This document shows, one piece after another, positions 1-7,984 of a stretch of 37,280 nucleotides of DNA. Both the position numbers and the translations under genes were made by a program. Numbering within the stretch: the first letter of the stretch is position 1; each line of letters begins with the position of its first letter. The notes under the pieces are model-generated. The model searched no databases. It was not told the origin of the DNA and was given only the letters and a program-made list of their open reading frames with translations. This stretch comes from Methanothermobacter sp. (GTDB lineage Archaea > Methanobacteriota > Methanobacteria > Methanobacteriales > Methanothermobacteraceae): NCBI RefSeq assembly GCF_030055425.1, contig NZ_JASFYE010000005.1, forward strand, positions 1-37,280. Reading direction: 5' to 3'.

Positions 1-146
1 TTGATGAGTACCTTGCAGTTCTGTATCTGATGCCTGATGAGGCCAGGTACCTCTTCACTGAGGATGAACTCCTGGATGTTGACAGGGAGGGCTTCTCATT
101 TGTTTCAATGCAAAAAGAGGTTATTGAAGAGTTATCGACATCTTGA
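1..146 (+). CDS. C-terminal end of an unidentified protein (5' truncated)
   Basis: A reading frame is open from the left edge (first full codon at position 3) to a TGA at 144-146. It encodes 47 residues beginning DEYLAVLYLMPDEARYL and ending KEVIEELSTS. The tail is acidic and helical-looking, and codon use and base composition match the GC-richer host genes rather than the AT-rich gene that follows. The N-terminal part lies outside the window and I do not recognise the family. A run of T residues at about 156-162 could end its transcript. Confidence 0.6.
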   Translation, partial: DEYLAVLYLMPDEARYLFTEDELLDVDREGFSFVSMQKEVIEELSTS

Positions 147-152
147 TTGATT

Positions 153-269
153 ATTAATTTTTTCTATTCATAGAAGATATCTATTGGATCATCGCATATT
201 CCTCCTCTTAATTTTAGAAAATTTTATTTAGTTACAGAAAAGATGTTTATATATCTAAGAGGGGGTACA
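153..269 (+). promoter_or_regulatory. Leader and probable promoter of the SIR2 gene
   Basis: This AT-rich gap contains two TATA-like tracts: TTTTATTTA at about 222-230 and TTTATATAT at 245-253. The first lies at a suitable distance to start a transcript carrying the purine-rich ribosome binding site GAGGGGG (259-265). The second sits so close to the ATG at 270 that a transcript from it would be nearly leaderless. Which one is used cannot be decided from sequence alone. Confidence 0.35.
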
Positions 270-3200
270 ATGAAAGAAATAAAAAGTATTCCAGAGTTGC
301 CTTTTTCTATAGTTGAAGCCCTTAACGAAAAGAAACTGGCATTATTTATAGGGGCGGGGGTATCCAGGATTATGGGTTGTTGTGGGTGGGAAGAAATTAG
401 CAAGAAATTACTTGGTATTTGTAAAAGTACTGGAATTATATCGTTTAGAGAGTTCAAAAATCTTCAAGATAGATCCCCTAAGGAGTTAATTACGATTTGC
501 AGGCATTTATTAGAATCAAATGGAAATGATGATAAGTTTTATGAATTAATAGCTTCTTGTCTAGAATTAGATAAAAATCTAGGATTTAATCTTTATAAGG
601 AGCTAACCAGTTTATCAGGAAAATTTCAAGGCCCTATTATCACAACTAACATTGACAACCATTTTCATGAGTTTTTTGAGGATAAAAATATTTTTTATGA
701 TGTAGAAGGATCTGATGTAGAAAGACTTTTACAACATCTAGGGTCTCGATCGCTACTTTGTCATGTCCATGGTTGTCTTGAGAAAGATAAAAAAGGGATT
801 GTGTTCACATTAAGAGAGTATATTCATCGTTACAATAATAAACATTTTAAAAAGGTTTTGGAACATATCTTTAATGAATATCGGGTTCTGTTCATAGGTT
901 ATGGGCTCGAAGAATTTGAGATATTGGATTTCATCATAACAAAATATGGCGATCAGATCAAACATGATTCAGAAGGTCGTTGCAAGCATTTCATACTAAA
1001 ACCATACTTTCGTGGTGATGAGAGACTTCTAGAATATGATCAACATTATTATAGGGATCTTGGAATAGAAGTGATACCCTATGCGATTGATGAGAGAGGT
1101 TATAGTCAATTGCATGAGGTATTAGAAGAGTGGAATATCCAGATAAATAACAAATCTAGATATATTGTTGATTTTATCAACAAAATAGATGATACAATTG
1201 AAAATTACGATAAAGAGAAAGCCTTGGAAGTATTTCAAACGATTAAGACGGATTCTTCTTTAAAAAAAATTTTTTTAGAGAAGCTGCAATTAAATCCTGT
1301 TCCATGGTTCTCTCTTTTGCATGAAAGAAAATTTTTCAGTTTTGAAGGAAAATCTATGAGATATATAAGGCTCACGTTAGGTTATCTAAAAAGTTTGGCC
1401 CTAAAAATGAAAAATGAAAATTTAATGAGTAACAGCAATGAATTTGAAGATTTTAAAAACGTTTTAGATAATATAATCAAGTTTGATGAAACTCATGGGG
1501 GACTTTCTAAAGATACTACTTGCCAATTCTTATTGGTTGGGATCATTCTCAGTCTTCCAGCCGAAGAAATCAGTGAAAAACATGTTAAACTTATTAAAGC
1601 AATTTTTAAAGAAAAAGGCTCTGAAGTGGTTTTCAGCAAAGAAATTGTTGATGAATTAACAAGATCAATAGAAGAAAAAGAGAAAAAAGGTTTAAATAAT
1701 TGGATTTCGGTCGTATATGGTTTCAAAATCGAAGAATATAAAAAGAAATTCATTAATTTTACAGAATACACTGTTAAACCATTAGTAGATGTGGAATATC
1801 TTAAAAAAATTAGAAAGGGATATAGGAACTCATTATTTAAATTATACTGTCCTGAGCTTATATTTGAATTAAAAGTAATTATGGATAGAATCATAGATTC
1901 AGTTGACAATCAGTTCAATTTTGGTCAGATCTCAACAATTGAAGATCATCCGCAGGGTAAATACAACGATGAGTATCTATCTGAATTAGTTTACCTTATT
2001 AGAGACGCCATGATTTTCGAAGTAAGTGAAAATAAAAACTTTGAAATTGTTGAGTCATTCCTTAAGGAGAAACATAGTATATTTAAAAGAATAGGGTTAC
2101 ATATTATCGATAAATTTTATGATGATCTAAAAAAACTTTTCTGGAGCTTAGATGAAAATCCTCTTGATGATTTTTCTCTTTATCACGAAGTCTATGAACT
2201 TTTAAAAAATAATTCCTCCAAATTTTCTAAAGAAGAACTTGATAAAGTGATAGACTGGATTGAAACATGTTATTTCGATCCCGAAATTACTGAAGAGGAC
2301 ATTGCCTACTCAAAGAAAAAGTGGCTTTATGCATTAGATACAAAAAACGAAAGAATAAATGAATTGTATGAAAAATACGATTCAATCGCCCCAGGTAAAA
2401 TCGAACATCCCGGATTTCTTATCTGGATCGGTGGTCTTAAGGGCCCTGACGGCCCAATTCCTCTTTCTACTTTCTTAACTAAATCAAATAAAGAATTAGT
2501 TGAATTACTGAATAATTTTTCTACAAACTCAAAATTTGATCAATTCGTCGTTGAGAGTGTCTTTATAAAAGCAGTATCAGATAATCCTCAAAAATTTATA
2601 AAAGAAATAAACCCCTTTTTTGAACTTCAAGAGCCTTTTTTATCAGATTTTTTTCAGGGTTTAGTCAAAGCCAGTGAATTAGAAAAGAGATTTAATTGGA
2701 ATAGTCTTCTTCGATTTATAGGTAACCTGTTGAAGCGTCGAGGTTTCGTAGAAGATCATGTTGCATCCTCAATTGCTGATATCCTCTTGGAATATATTAA
2801 AAAAGACTTGGAAGATTTGGAAAATGTTAAAGAGCTCTTTAATCTTTTATTGAATATGCTTCCATATAAAACTAGATCTAAAAAGCTTGTTAGGGATATA
2901 GATATAATAGGTTCGCCTCTATATAAGGTATTTTCTGGTTTGATAAATTATTCTCTGAAAGAATATAAAAGGAGTTCTCGCTGGGACCCTGAGGTTAAGG
3001 ATATCATAGAGGATAATTTGGAAAATCATGGCCTTGAGATTTATTATGCAGTAGGAACCTACCTTCCACAATTGTATTTGATTGACGATGTTTGGACTAC
3101 TAAAAACCTTAATAGGATTTTCCCCAAGGATAATGAAGAAAACTGGAAAGCTAGTTTTTCAGCTTATTTAAAATATCCGTCTCATGTCCCACCCTCTCTT

Positions 3201-3875
3201 TTAAAACTAATACTGAGTAATGGGCATTATAAACAGGCTTTGGAAACCAAGTTTGAAGAAGAAGGCATTTTTAGCCTCATCGTTCGCGATATTGCTTTAA
3301 GTTTCTACGAGAATTTTGATGAATCTGTAGAACTTATTCTTTGCTTAATTCAAAAGAGGGATCCAAAACAATTACGTTATTTTATAAGATCTTTCAAGTG
3401 GTTTGCTAAAGAATACAAGAATAAAGATTTTGTTAAAATCAAAGAACTATGGGGTCAATTGTATTCATGTCTGCTCGAAAAAGAAAATGAAGAAATTTTT
3501 CAAGAATTGTTTTCTGAGCTTGCGTCCTGGTTATCTATTTTTGATTCAATCGATAATCAAATCTTTGAATGGCTTAAGAAGTCCGTTAAATATCTAACAG
3601 AAGCTGATTCTTATATTTTTATTGAGGAGCTTAGTAAACATGCTGAGAAGAATCCAAGAGAAGTTGCAGAACTCCACATCTGCATGTTAAAGGAGGGAAA
3701 ATATGTGGAAATTGCTCAGGATCATATAAGAAAAATAGTCGACACTCTTTATGAAAAAGGTGGTGATTATAAGGGTTATGCTAATACTATTTGCAACATG
3801 TATCTATCAGAGGGCTTTGAATTTCTTAAAGACACCTTTGAAAAGAATAACCCTTCAAACTTTCTTGATTTCTAA
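270..3875 (+). CDS. Large SIR2-domain protein, candidate single-gene anti-phage defence NADase
   Basis: This is a 1201-residue protein. ATG 270 is preferred over the in-frame ATG at 243 because GAGGGGG (259-265) lies just before it. The N-terminal 230 residues carry the SIR2_2 signature: FIGAGVS at 26-32 (dinucleotide-binding loop), TTNID at 125-129, HVHG at 165-168 with the probable catalytic histidine, and FIGYGL at 208-213. In known families these domains bind and often hydrolyse NAD+ in abortive-infection systems such as DSR1/DSR2, Thoeris ThsA and Avs5. The remaining 970 or so residues are charged and predicted helical, with no motif I recognise. They occupy the place of the phage-sensing region in DSR-type proteins. 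No membrane segment or Walker motif is apparent. The gene is markedly AT-rich and its 3' end overlaps the convergent DUF6788-like gene by 50 bases. The SIR2 assignment is firm; the defence role is inferred from architecture. Confidence 0.85.
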   Translation: MKEIKSIPELPFSIVEALNEKKLALFIGAGVSRIMGCCGWEEISKKLLGICKSTGIISFREFKNLQDRSPKELITICRHLLESNGNDDKFYELIASCLELDKNLGFNLYKELTSLSGKFQGPIITTNIDNHFHEFFEDKNIFYDVEGSDVERLLQHLGSRSLLCHVHGCLEKDKKGIVFTLREYIHRYNNKHFKKVLEHIFNEYRVLFIGYGLEEFEILDFIITKYGDQIKHDSEGRCKHFILKPYFRGDERLLEYDQHYYRDLGIEVIPYAIDERGYSQLHEVLEEWNIQINNKSRYIVDFINKIDDTIENYDKEKALEVFQTIKTDSSLKKIFLEKLQLNPVPWFSLLHERKFFSFEGKSMRYIRLTLGYLKSLALKMKNENLMSNSNEFEDFKNVLDNIIKFDETHGGLSKDTTCQFLLVGIILSLPAEEISEKHVKLIKAIFKEKGSEVVFSKEIVDELTRSIEEKEKKGLNNWISVVYGFKIEEYKKKFINFTEYTVKPLVDVEYLKKIRKGYRNSLFKLYCPELIFELKVIMDRIIDSVDNQFNFGQISTIEDHPQGKYNDEYLSELVYLIRDAMIFEVSENKNFEIVESFLKEKHSIFKRIGLHIIDKFYDDLKKLFWSLDENPLDDFSLYHEVYELLKNNSSKFSKEELDKVIDWIETCYFDPEITEEDIAYSKKKWLYALDTKNERINELYEKYDSIAPGKIEHPGFLIWIGGLKGPDGPIPLSTFLTKSNKELVELLNNFSTNSKFDQFVVESVFIKAVSDNPQKFIKEINPFFELQEPFLSDFFQGLVKASELEKRFNWNSLLRFIGNLLKRRGFVEDHVASSIADILLEYIKKDLEDLENVKELFNLLLNMLPYKTRSKKLVRDIDIIGSPLYKVFSGLINYSLKEYKRSSRWDPEVKDIIEDNLENHGLEIYYAVGTYLPQLYLIDDVWTTKNLNRIFPKDNEENWKASFSAYLKYPSHVPPSLLKLILSNGHYKQALETKFEEEGIFSLIVRDIALSFYENFDESVELILCLIQKRDPKQLRYFIRSFKWFAKEYKNKDFVKIKELWGQLYSCLLEKENEEIFQELFSELASWLSIFDSIDNQIFEWLKKSVKYLTEADSYIFIEELSKHAEKNPREVAELHICMLKEGKYVEIAQDHIRKIVDTLYEKGGDYKGYANTICNMYLSEGFEFLKDTFEKNNPSNFLDF

Positions 3876-4173
3876 GTGTTTTTCCTATATATTTCGATTT
3901 TGTTTTTCCGTTTTCCTTCCAGTAGGCGTACCAGTAGGGGCCGTGTGGACATTTCTTGCAGCCCTTTTTCCCGCACCTCACCTTTTCAAGCCTGTAGGTT
4001 ACTGAGGCCACGACCTCCCTGCTCTTACCTGAGGACCCGTCTCCAGCCTCAGAGTTCTGGCTTTCCAGGGCCCTGATTCTTGCATCTATGTAGTCTTTCA
4101 TCTCCTGCAGGGTTTCAACGTCTTTCTGTCTGTCTACTATCGCGGTGAATGTCTTTATCATCACCATCACCAT
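3826..4173 (-). CDS. Small DUF6788-like protein with Cys-rich HGPYWY motif
   Basis: A 115-residue protein. The N-terminal 55 residues look helical and charged (KDVETLQEMKDYIDARIRAL). They are followed by a compact C-terminal domain with CGKKGCKKCPHGPYWYAYW and then KSKYIGK. The CxxxxCxxCxxGPYWY...YIGK pattern matches the small family DUF6788, whose function is not known; the three cysteines and the histidine suggest metal binding. The start is ambiguous: the first ATG (4173) lies about 25 bases from a TATA-like TTTATATG (4195-4202), so the mRNA may be leaderless. An ATG at 4161 has GGTGAT upstream. The gene is convergent with the SIR2 gene and overlaps its last 50 bases. Its promoter lies between the arms of the inverted pair at 4177-4225. 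Confidence 0.65.
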   Translation of the reverse strand: MVMVMIKTFTAIVDRQKDVETLQEMKDYIDARIRALESQNSEAGDGSSGKSREVVASVTYRLEKVRCGKKGCKKCPHGPYWYAYWKENGKTKSKYIGKTLRNQESLKGYSFQRCL

Positions 4174-4176
4174 ACT

Positions 4177-4225
4177 TTCTTATGTAACTTTTTACATATA
4201 AATCTTGTTCATGGTTACATAAGAA
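4177..4225. repeat. Inverted pair TTCTTATGTAAC / GTTACATAAGAA, copy 1
   Basis: Two perfectly complementary 12-base arms (4177-4188 and 4214-4225) are separated by 25 bases. On the minus strand the spacer contains TTTATATG, a good TATA box for the gene starting at 4173. The same arms recur at 8152-8196 and, degraded, at 14597-14640, while the flanks and spacers differ except for a shared CATG before the right arm in copies 1 and 2. The element could be a protein-binding operator, an RNA stem-loop or a recombination site. Confidence 0.7.
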
Positions 4226-4591
4226 TCGGGGGCTGACCAGGACCTCCATCTCATCAGGATATTATCAAAATAGTCAGATCCTAATTTTAGGTTAGATGTA
4301 AAAAATTATTATTATATTAGTATCCGCCCTGAATTGACATCAGGTAGAAGGATAGTGAGAATATCCTTTTTACCTGTAGATGGAATTTTACCTGTAGTCT
4401 TCTCAATAGGTCAAAATGCACCACTGGATTATTAGGAACCTGTTTTTTAAGGCTTTTTTAGTGTGGGGGTGTTGCTGTGTGTCAGAGCCATCACCACCAT
4501 TAAACACCCCTCATAAATAATAATTTTAATGACATTGCTCATAAAATATTAATACTTGATTAGTTAATAGTATCATTACAGGAGGTGGAAC
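4226..4591. other. Intergenic stretch with hairpin and promoter of the following operon
   Basis: No supportable gene is visible. The stretch holds a short hairpin around AGGATA...TATCCT (4352-4370) and an 8-base inverted repeat, GGGGTGTT (4466-4473) with AACACCCC (4503-4510), around a 29-base loop. It also holds a TATA-like ATAAAATATT at 4541-4550, about 25 bases before a plausible transcription start near 4572. The ribosome binding site AGGAGGTGG follows at about 4580-4588. Either hairpin could be a terminator or a regulatory RNA structure. Confidence 0.4.
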
Positions 4592-5176
4592 ATGGTTGAA
4601 AACAAGATTCTGGATGCATTGAATGGTGGTGAAAGTGTTGCAGTGCACCATAAGGATGTCGAGGAATATCTTGACCTGGAAACATGCCATGAGAAGATAT
4701 ACCTCAGGAATATCAATCCCGCGAAGGAGGTTGCAGCGGAGATACTATCGGAGCTCTCCACGGCATCGAGGAACACCATATACAAGAAATACACAACCAA
4801 TGAGATTGTTAAGGAGATAAAAAAGAAGGCAAAGAACGGGGATGTGCTCATAGTTTTCAATGACCTGCAGCAGATGTCAAATAGCACCGTCAGGATCTTC
4901 CTGGATATCCTGGAAAATCTGCAGATCTTCTGCAGCATCAGGGGCGGGACGAAGAATCACCACAAGAGGCTCCTGAAGAAACTGGTTGTTATCAGGGACC
5001 CTGAGGATGAGATGGTGGATATAACTCTCGCCGTTATTGCCCTGATATCCATACTTGCAGCGATTGCCTACTTCAAGATCTCAATGACTTTTACAGGACA
5101 TCAGGCCTATGTGATCCTTGGATCGCTCTGGTTTGCGTTGTTAATTGGCAGGACGATGCTCTGGATAAAAGACTGA
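4592..5176 (+). CDS. Membrane-anchored protein of unknown function, first gene of a four-gene operon
   Basis: A 194-residue protein that starts at ATG 4592 after a strong AGGAGGTGG site. Residues 1-145 form a soluble domain. Its segment DVLIVFNDLQQMSNSTVRIFLDIL looks like a Walker B or sensor strand-helix of an AAA-type domain, but no Walker A loop is present, so ATP use is unlikely as it stands. Two hydrophobic helices close the protein: about 146-170 (ITLAVIALISILAAIAYF) and 173-192 (QAYVILGSLWFALLIGR). I do not recognise the family. The next gene starts 12 bases downstream with its site overlapping this stop codon, so co-transcription and translational coupling are likely. Confidence 0.75.
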   Translation: MVENKILDALNGGESVAVHHKDVEEYLDLETCHEKIYLRNINPAKEVAAEILSELSTASRNTIYKKYTTNEIVKEIKKKAKNGDVLIVFNDLQQMSNSTVRIFLDILENLQIFCSIRGGTKNHHKRLLKKLVVIRDPEDEMVDITLAVIALISILAAIAYFKISMTFTGHQAYVILGSLWFALLIGRTMLWIKD

Positions 5177-5188
5177 GGAGGACATCCA

Positions 5189-5290
5189 TTGAATGATTTT
5201 GCATATCTCCTTTTACTGGGCCCTGCGGTCATCTTCTGTCTGTTTTGTGGATGGTACTTCCTCTGGCTCTACATGGCAGGGATAACGTGA
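5189..5290 (+). CDS. 33-residue single-helix membrane miniprotein
   Basis: A short frame opens at TTG 5189, eight bases or so after GAGGAGG (5175-5182), and ends at TGA 5288-5290. The product has a short head (MNDFAY) and one long hydrophobic helix, LLLLGPAVIFCLFCGWYFLW, followed by LYMAGIT. It sits in the 110-base gap between two clear genes. Its stop codon overlaps the GTG start of the next gene (GTGA at 5287-5290), the usual sign of translational coupling. Its role is unknown. It may be a partner or chaperone of the YdjM-like membrane protein or of the two-helix protein upstream. It has a non-ATG start and would be missed by most gene finders. Confidence 0.55.
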   Translation: MNDFAYLLLLGPAVIFCLFCGWYFLWLYMAGIT

Positions 5291-6009
5291 GATGGCATAC
5301 GCACGCCATATTCGCCGTGGTTCTCGGCGCTATAATTGGCTACATAGTTGGATCAGACCTCACGCCACGCTTCTTTGTTATGGTAATCGTATCAAGTATA
5401 CTCCCTGATATTGCAGAAAGGGCGTTTTATGAGACTCACAAGAGGCAGCTGCACAACATTTTCCTCCTAATCCCCTGCGCCATCATCTACTTCTTCTATG
5501 ATATTACAGTTGGGGCGGCCCTCACAGCGGGTATAATGTCCCATATCCTCCTTGACTGTCTGACACCTGTGGGCTGTCCCCTTCTGATGCCCTTTAGCAG
5601 GATAAGGTTCAGTGTCAGGTGGAGGTACAATGATGCCAGGGCAAGGGAGAAGAGGATCCTTGCAGCTGGAGTACTCTTTGCTCTCCTCGCGGTTCTGGTA
5701 ATTGCAGCGCAGGGCACATCAATCTCAGCCATCTCTGCATGGGCAGGCAGGGAAGGCGCCTATGTGAATTCAACGTACCCTGGTTTTCATGTGAGTATCA
5801 GTAACCCCCAGAAGGACATGTGGTTCCATTCTTTTCCCAACGGCAGCGTCTTTATCGACGTGATTGATCCAGTGAATCCATCACGAGGTCATTACAAAGC
5901 GAGGCTGGTGAGACCTGCAGCACTGGTGAGGTCTGGAAACAGGCCATTGAATAACGCATCAAACAATACGACTCAGTCTGCAGGTACAGGAGAAAACGGG
6001 ACGGGGTGA
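5287..6009 (+). CDS. YdjM-type (DUF457 / LexA-binding, metal-dependent hydrolase-like) membrane protein
   Basis: A 240-residue protein. I place the start at GTG 5287, overlapping the stop of the miniprotein, because the family begins close to a THxxF motif, seen here as RWHTHAIFAVVLG. The family signature continues with LPDIAER, ETHKRQLHN and GIMSHILLDCLTPVGCPLLMPF; the histidines and aspartates are the residues proposed to bind metal. Four to five membrane helices are expected, the last near LAAGVLFALLAVLVIAA. After it comes a polar tail of roughly 90 residues ending in NASNNTTQSAG, probably outside the cell and longer than in bacterial YdjM. The enzymatic role of the family is unproven. The stop overlaps the next gene's GTG start. 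Confidence 0.75.
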   Translation: MRWHTHAIFAVVLGAIIGYIVGSDLTPRFFVMVIVSSILPDIAERAFYETHKRQLHNIFLLIPCAIIYFFYDITVGAALTAGIMSHILLDCLTPVGCPLLMPFSRIRFSVRWRYNDARAREKRILAAGVLFALLAVLVIAAQGTSISAISAWAGREGAYVNSTYPGFHVSISNPQKDMWFHSFPNGSVFIDVIDPVNPSRGHYKARLVRPAALVRSGNRPLNNASNNTTQSAGTGENGTG

Positions 6010-6266
6010 TAGTTCTGACAGGATCTGATATTGATGATTTGGTGAAATTCATATCCAAGCTTGAATATGATCACGGAAAGAAGATATTCCTCCAGAGGGT
6101 CTACCTGGACCTCCATACTGCCTGCAAGCTTCATATTCTGAGCTTCCTTGAGGGGAGGTCCAGGAGTGATATCTCAAGGATGGCCATCAGGAGGATAATC
6201 GAGGAGTATGAGGATGAAAAGGGTAACCTGATTAACAGGGCAAAAAGGGAGTTGATGTGGATATAA
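6006..6266 (+). CDS. Small ribbon-helix-helix-like protein, last gene of the operon
   Basis: An 86-residue protein starting at GTG 6006, which overlaps the upstream TGA (GTGA), with AGGAGA a little upstream. The central part reads as a strand followed by two helices: KIFLQRVYLDLHTACKL, then HILSFLEGRSRSDISRM and AIRRIIEEYEDEKG. The GRSRSDISRMAIRRIIEEY segment closely resembles the second half of ribbon-helix-helix DNA-binding proteins. It may regulate its own operon or act as a small adaptor. The fold is inferred from motif resemblance only. A T-rich tract at about 6289-6299 just downstream could end the transcript. Confidence 0.65.
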   Translation: MIVLTGSDIDDLVKFISKLEYDHGKKIFLQRVYLDLHTACKLHILSFLEGRSRSDISRMAIRRIIEEYEDEKGNLINRAKRELMWI

Positions 6267-6283
6267 ACAATTTATATTGTATT

Positions 6284-7984
6284 TCATCTTCTTTTTTTGT
6301 ATTCCAGTTCCCTGAAGGGTATTATGACCTCGGTACCCCTATCCTCTTTTGTGAGTATCCTTAATTCACCTTCTAATTGCTGTGCAAGGCTCTTTACAAG
6401 GCTGAGACCTGTCCCTTCTTCCTTATCTGTGAGTCCTACTCCATCATCTGCCACTCTTAAGTGGTATTCTGAATCCTTTTCCTTTACTTCAATGTGAACA
6501 CTTCCCTTGTTTTCTGGAAATGCGTGTTTGATGGAGTTTGTTACGAGTTCGTTTATTATGAGGCAGAGGGGCATGGCCGTTTCCATGTTGAGTTTCAGGT
6601 CTGTGTTGATATGGAAATTTATGTTGTGTGCGTTGAACAGTGACCTCAGGTGTTCTGTTAGTCTAGATACGCATGACCTCATGTTGACCATGGTATAGGT
6701 TTCAGTGCTGTAAATGGACTCCTGGATTATGGCCATGGCCTTTACTCTTGTGAGGATTGCCAGCAGGGCTTCCCTTGCCTTTTCATCTGCATCATGTAAC
6801 TGTATGTTTATGAGGCTCGTTATTATCTGGAGGTTGTTCTTGACGCGGTGATGGAGTTCCCTGAGAATGGCCTCTTTTTCGTTTATGTTTGCCCTGAGGT
6901 CCTCCTGTATTTCTATGAGTCTTGTGACGTCCATTAGTGAGATGATGCCTCCCTCGTCGAGGGGTATGGCCCATCCTGTGAAGTATCTCTCATCTATTTT
7001 GAATGTGTGGATTGGCTGTGGGAGGTTTTTGTTTTTCAGGTTTTCCTTCCAGAGTTTCTTTAGGTCCACTTTGAGGTTTTTCATTGCAGTGTTTCTGTGC
7101 AGGGGTTCGCCATTTTTGTCAAGGACTGCGATTGCTTCTTCAAGGTTTTCCACGACTTTCCTGAAGAATTTCCAGGTCCTCTCCATCCTCTTCTGGTTTT
7201 TTATTCTTTCTGCATCTACTCTGTTGAGTCTGTAGGCTGTGAAGGTTATTATTATGATTATGAGTGCAAGGTTCAGTGCTGCGATGAAAACTTCTGCGGA
7301 GAATGGGAGGTATTTCTTGCTGCTGATTATTATGAATGATGTGATGGTTACGGCGCCTATGATGATTGGGATGAGCATTCTTCCTGTGTAACCTCCTATG
7401 TTGTGGGAGTATATGGGTTCGACGACCCCCCTTGATGGGTGGGTGCTGAGGAGTCCTACTGCCACGAATACCATCATTGCAGAGGATGTTATGCATACTC
7501 TGAACTGTGGTAAGGTCTCTGATATGCCTGTGATGCTTGAGAGGAATGATGCATATGCCACTGTGCCTGCAGTGTAGCTGATGATCTGGGCCGCGGAATA
7601 GTATCTTAGGGTGAACAGGATTACGGCTATTGCGTAGGCTGTGATTATTGTTGAGGTGATGGTGCAGGTTGCTGGAAGGTGGAGGTTGAGGAGTCCCTGC
7701 ATGCATTTACAGTTTCCACTCATCTGTAGGAGTATCAGGAGAACTGCGAGGATTAGAGGTGTTATCTTCATTGAGGTCCTCACTGTGATGATTGAGATGG
7801 CCAGCAAGATGAAACTCGTGAATATCACAGGATTTGTATCCAGAAAAGGTCTTATTTCAAACAGACTTGATGGTCCTTTTAACCATAAAATCAATGAAAA
7901 CATTGATAGTATCAGGACAAAAATGCTCAGTGAGAGCGTTAGTTTCCCATCAAGAGCTTTTAAGTTTATATCTTTTAGCGGCAT
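6284..7984 (-). CDS. Eight-helix membrane sensor histidine kinase, HisKA_2 family
   Basis: I start this 566-residue protein at ATG 7984, because GGTGAT lies four bases upstream; longer in-frame starts at 7996 and 8020 lack this. Residues 1-255 hold about eight membrane helices with little outside loop, followed by a linker and a PAS-like domain at about 278-358 (AIAVLDKNGEPLHRN). The kinase core is of the HisKA_2 type: LHHRVKNNLQ with the phospho-accepting histidine near 379. The ATP-binding domain has NELVTNSIKHA at about 478-488, DDGVGL at 513-518 and GTGLSL at 524-529. HisKA_2 kinases are common in Methanobacteria. No response regulator is encoded in this window, so the partner must be elsewhere. 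The stop lies 18 bases from the convergent small gene. Confidence 0.88.
   Translation of the reverse strand: MPLKDINLKALDGKLTLSLSIFVLILSMFSLILWLKGPSSLFEIRPFLDTNPVIFTSFILLAISIITVRTSMKITPLILAVLLILLQMSGNCKCMQGLLNLHLPATCTITSTIITAYAIAVILFTLRYYSAAQIISYTAGTVAYASFLSSITGISETLPQFRVCITSSAMMVFVAVGLLSTHPSRGVVEPIYSHNIGGYTGRMLIPIIIGAVTITSFIIISSKKYLPFSAEVFIAALNLALIIIIITFTAYRLNRVDAERIKNQKRMERTWKFFRKVVENLEEAIAVLDKNGEPLHRNTAMKNLKVDLKKLWKENLKNKNLPQPIHTFKIDERYFTGWAIPLDEGGIISLMDVTRLIEIQEDLRANINEKEAILRELHHRVKNNLQIITSLINIQLHDADEKAREALLAILTRVKAMAIIQESIYSTETYTMVNMRSCVSRLTEHLRSLFNAHNINFHINTDLKLNMETAMPLCLIINELVTNSIKHAFPENKGSVHIEVKEKDSEYHLRVADDGVGLTDKEEGTGLSLVKSLAQQLEGELRILTKEDRGTEVIIPFRELEYKKRR

Noticed and set aside
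3826-4225. Mobile element bounded by the inverted pair at 4177-4225
   Set aside because: Both arms are on the same side of the DUF6788-like gene, no matching ends or target duplications were seen at its other side, and no transposase is encoded.
4576-4938. 120-codon minus-strand frame opposite the two-helix membrane protein
   Set aside because: It runs antisense to a well-supported gene that has a strong ribosome binding site and operon context.
7140-7706. 188-codon minus-strand frame, rich in His, Asn and Pro
   Set aside because: It is an alternative frame of the histidine kinase gene; its composition is unlike any neighbouring protein and it has no ribosome binding site.
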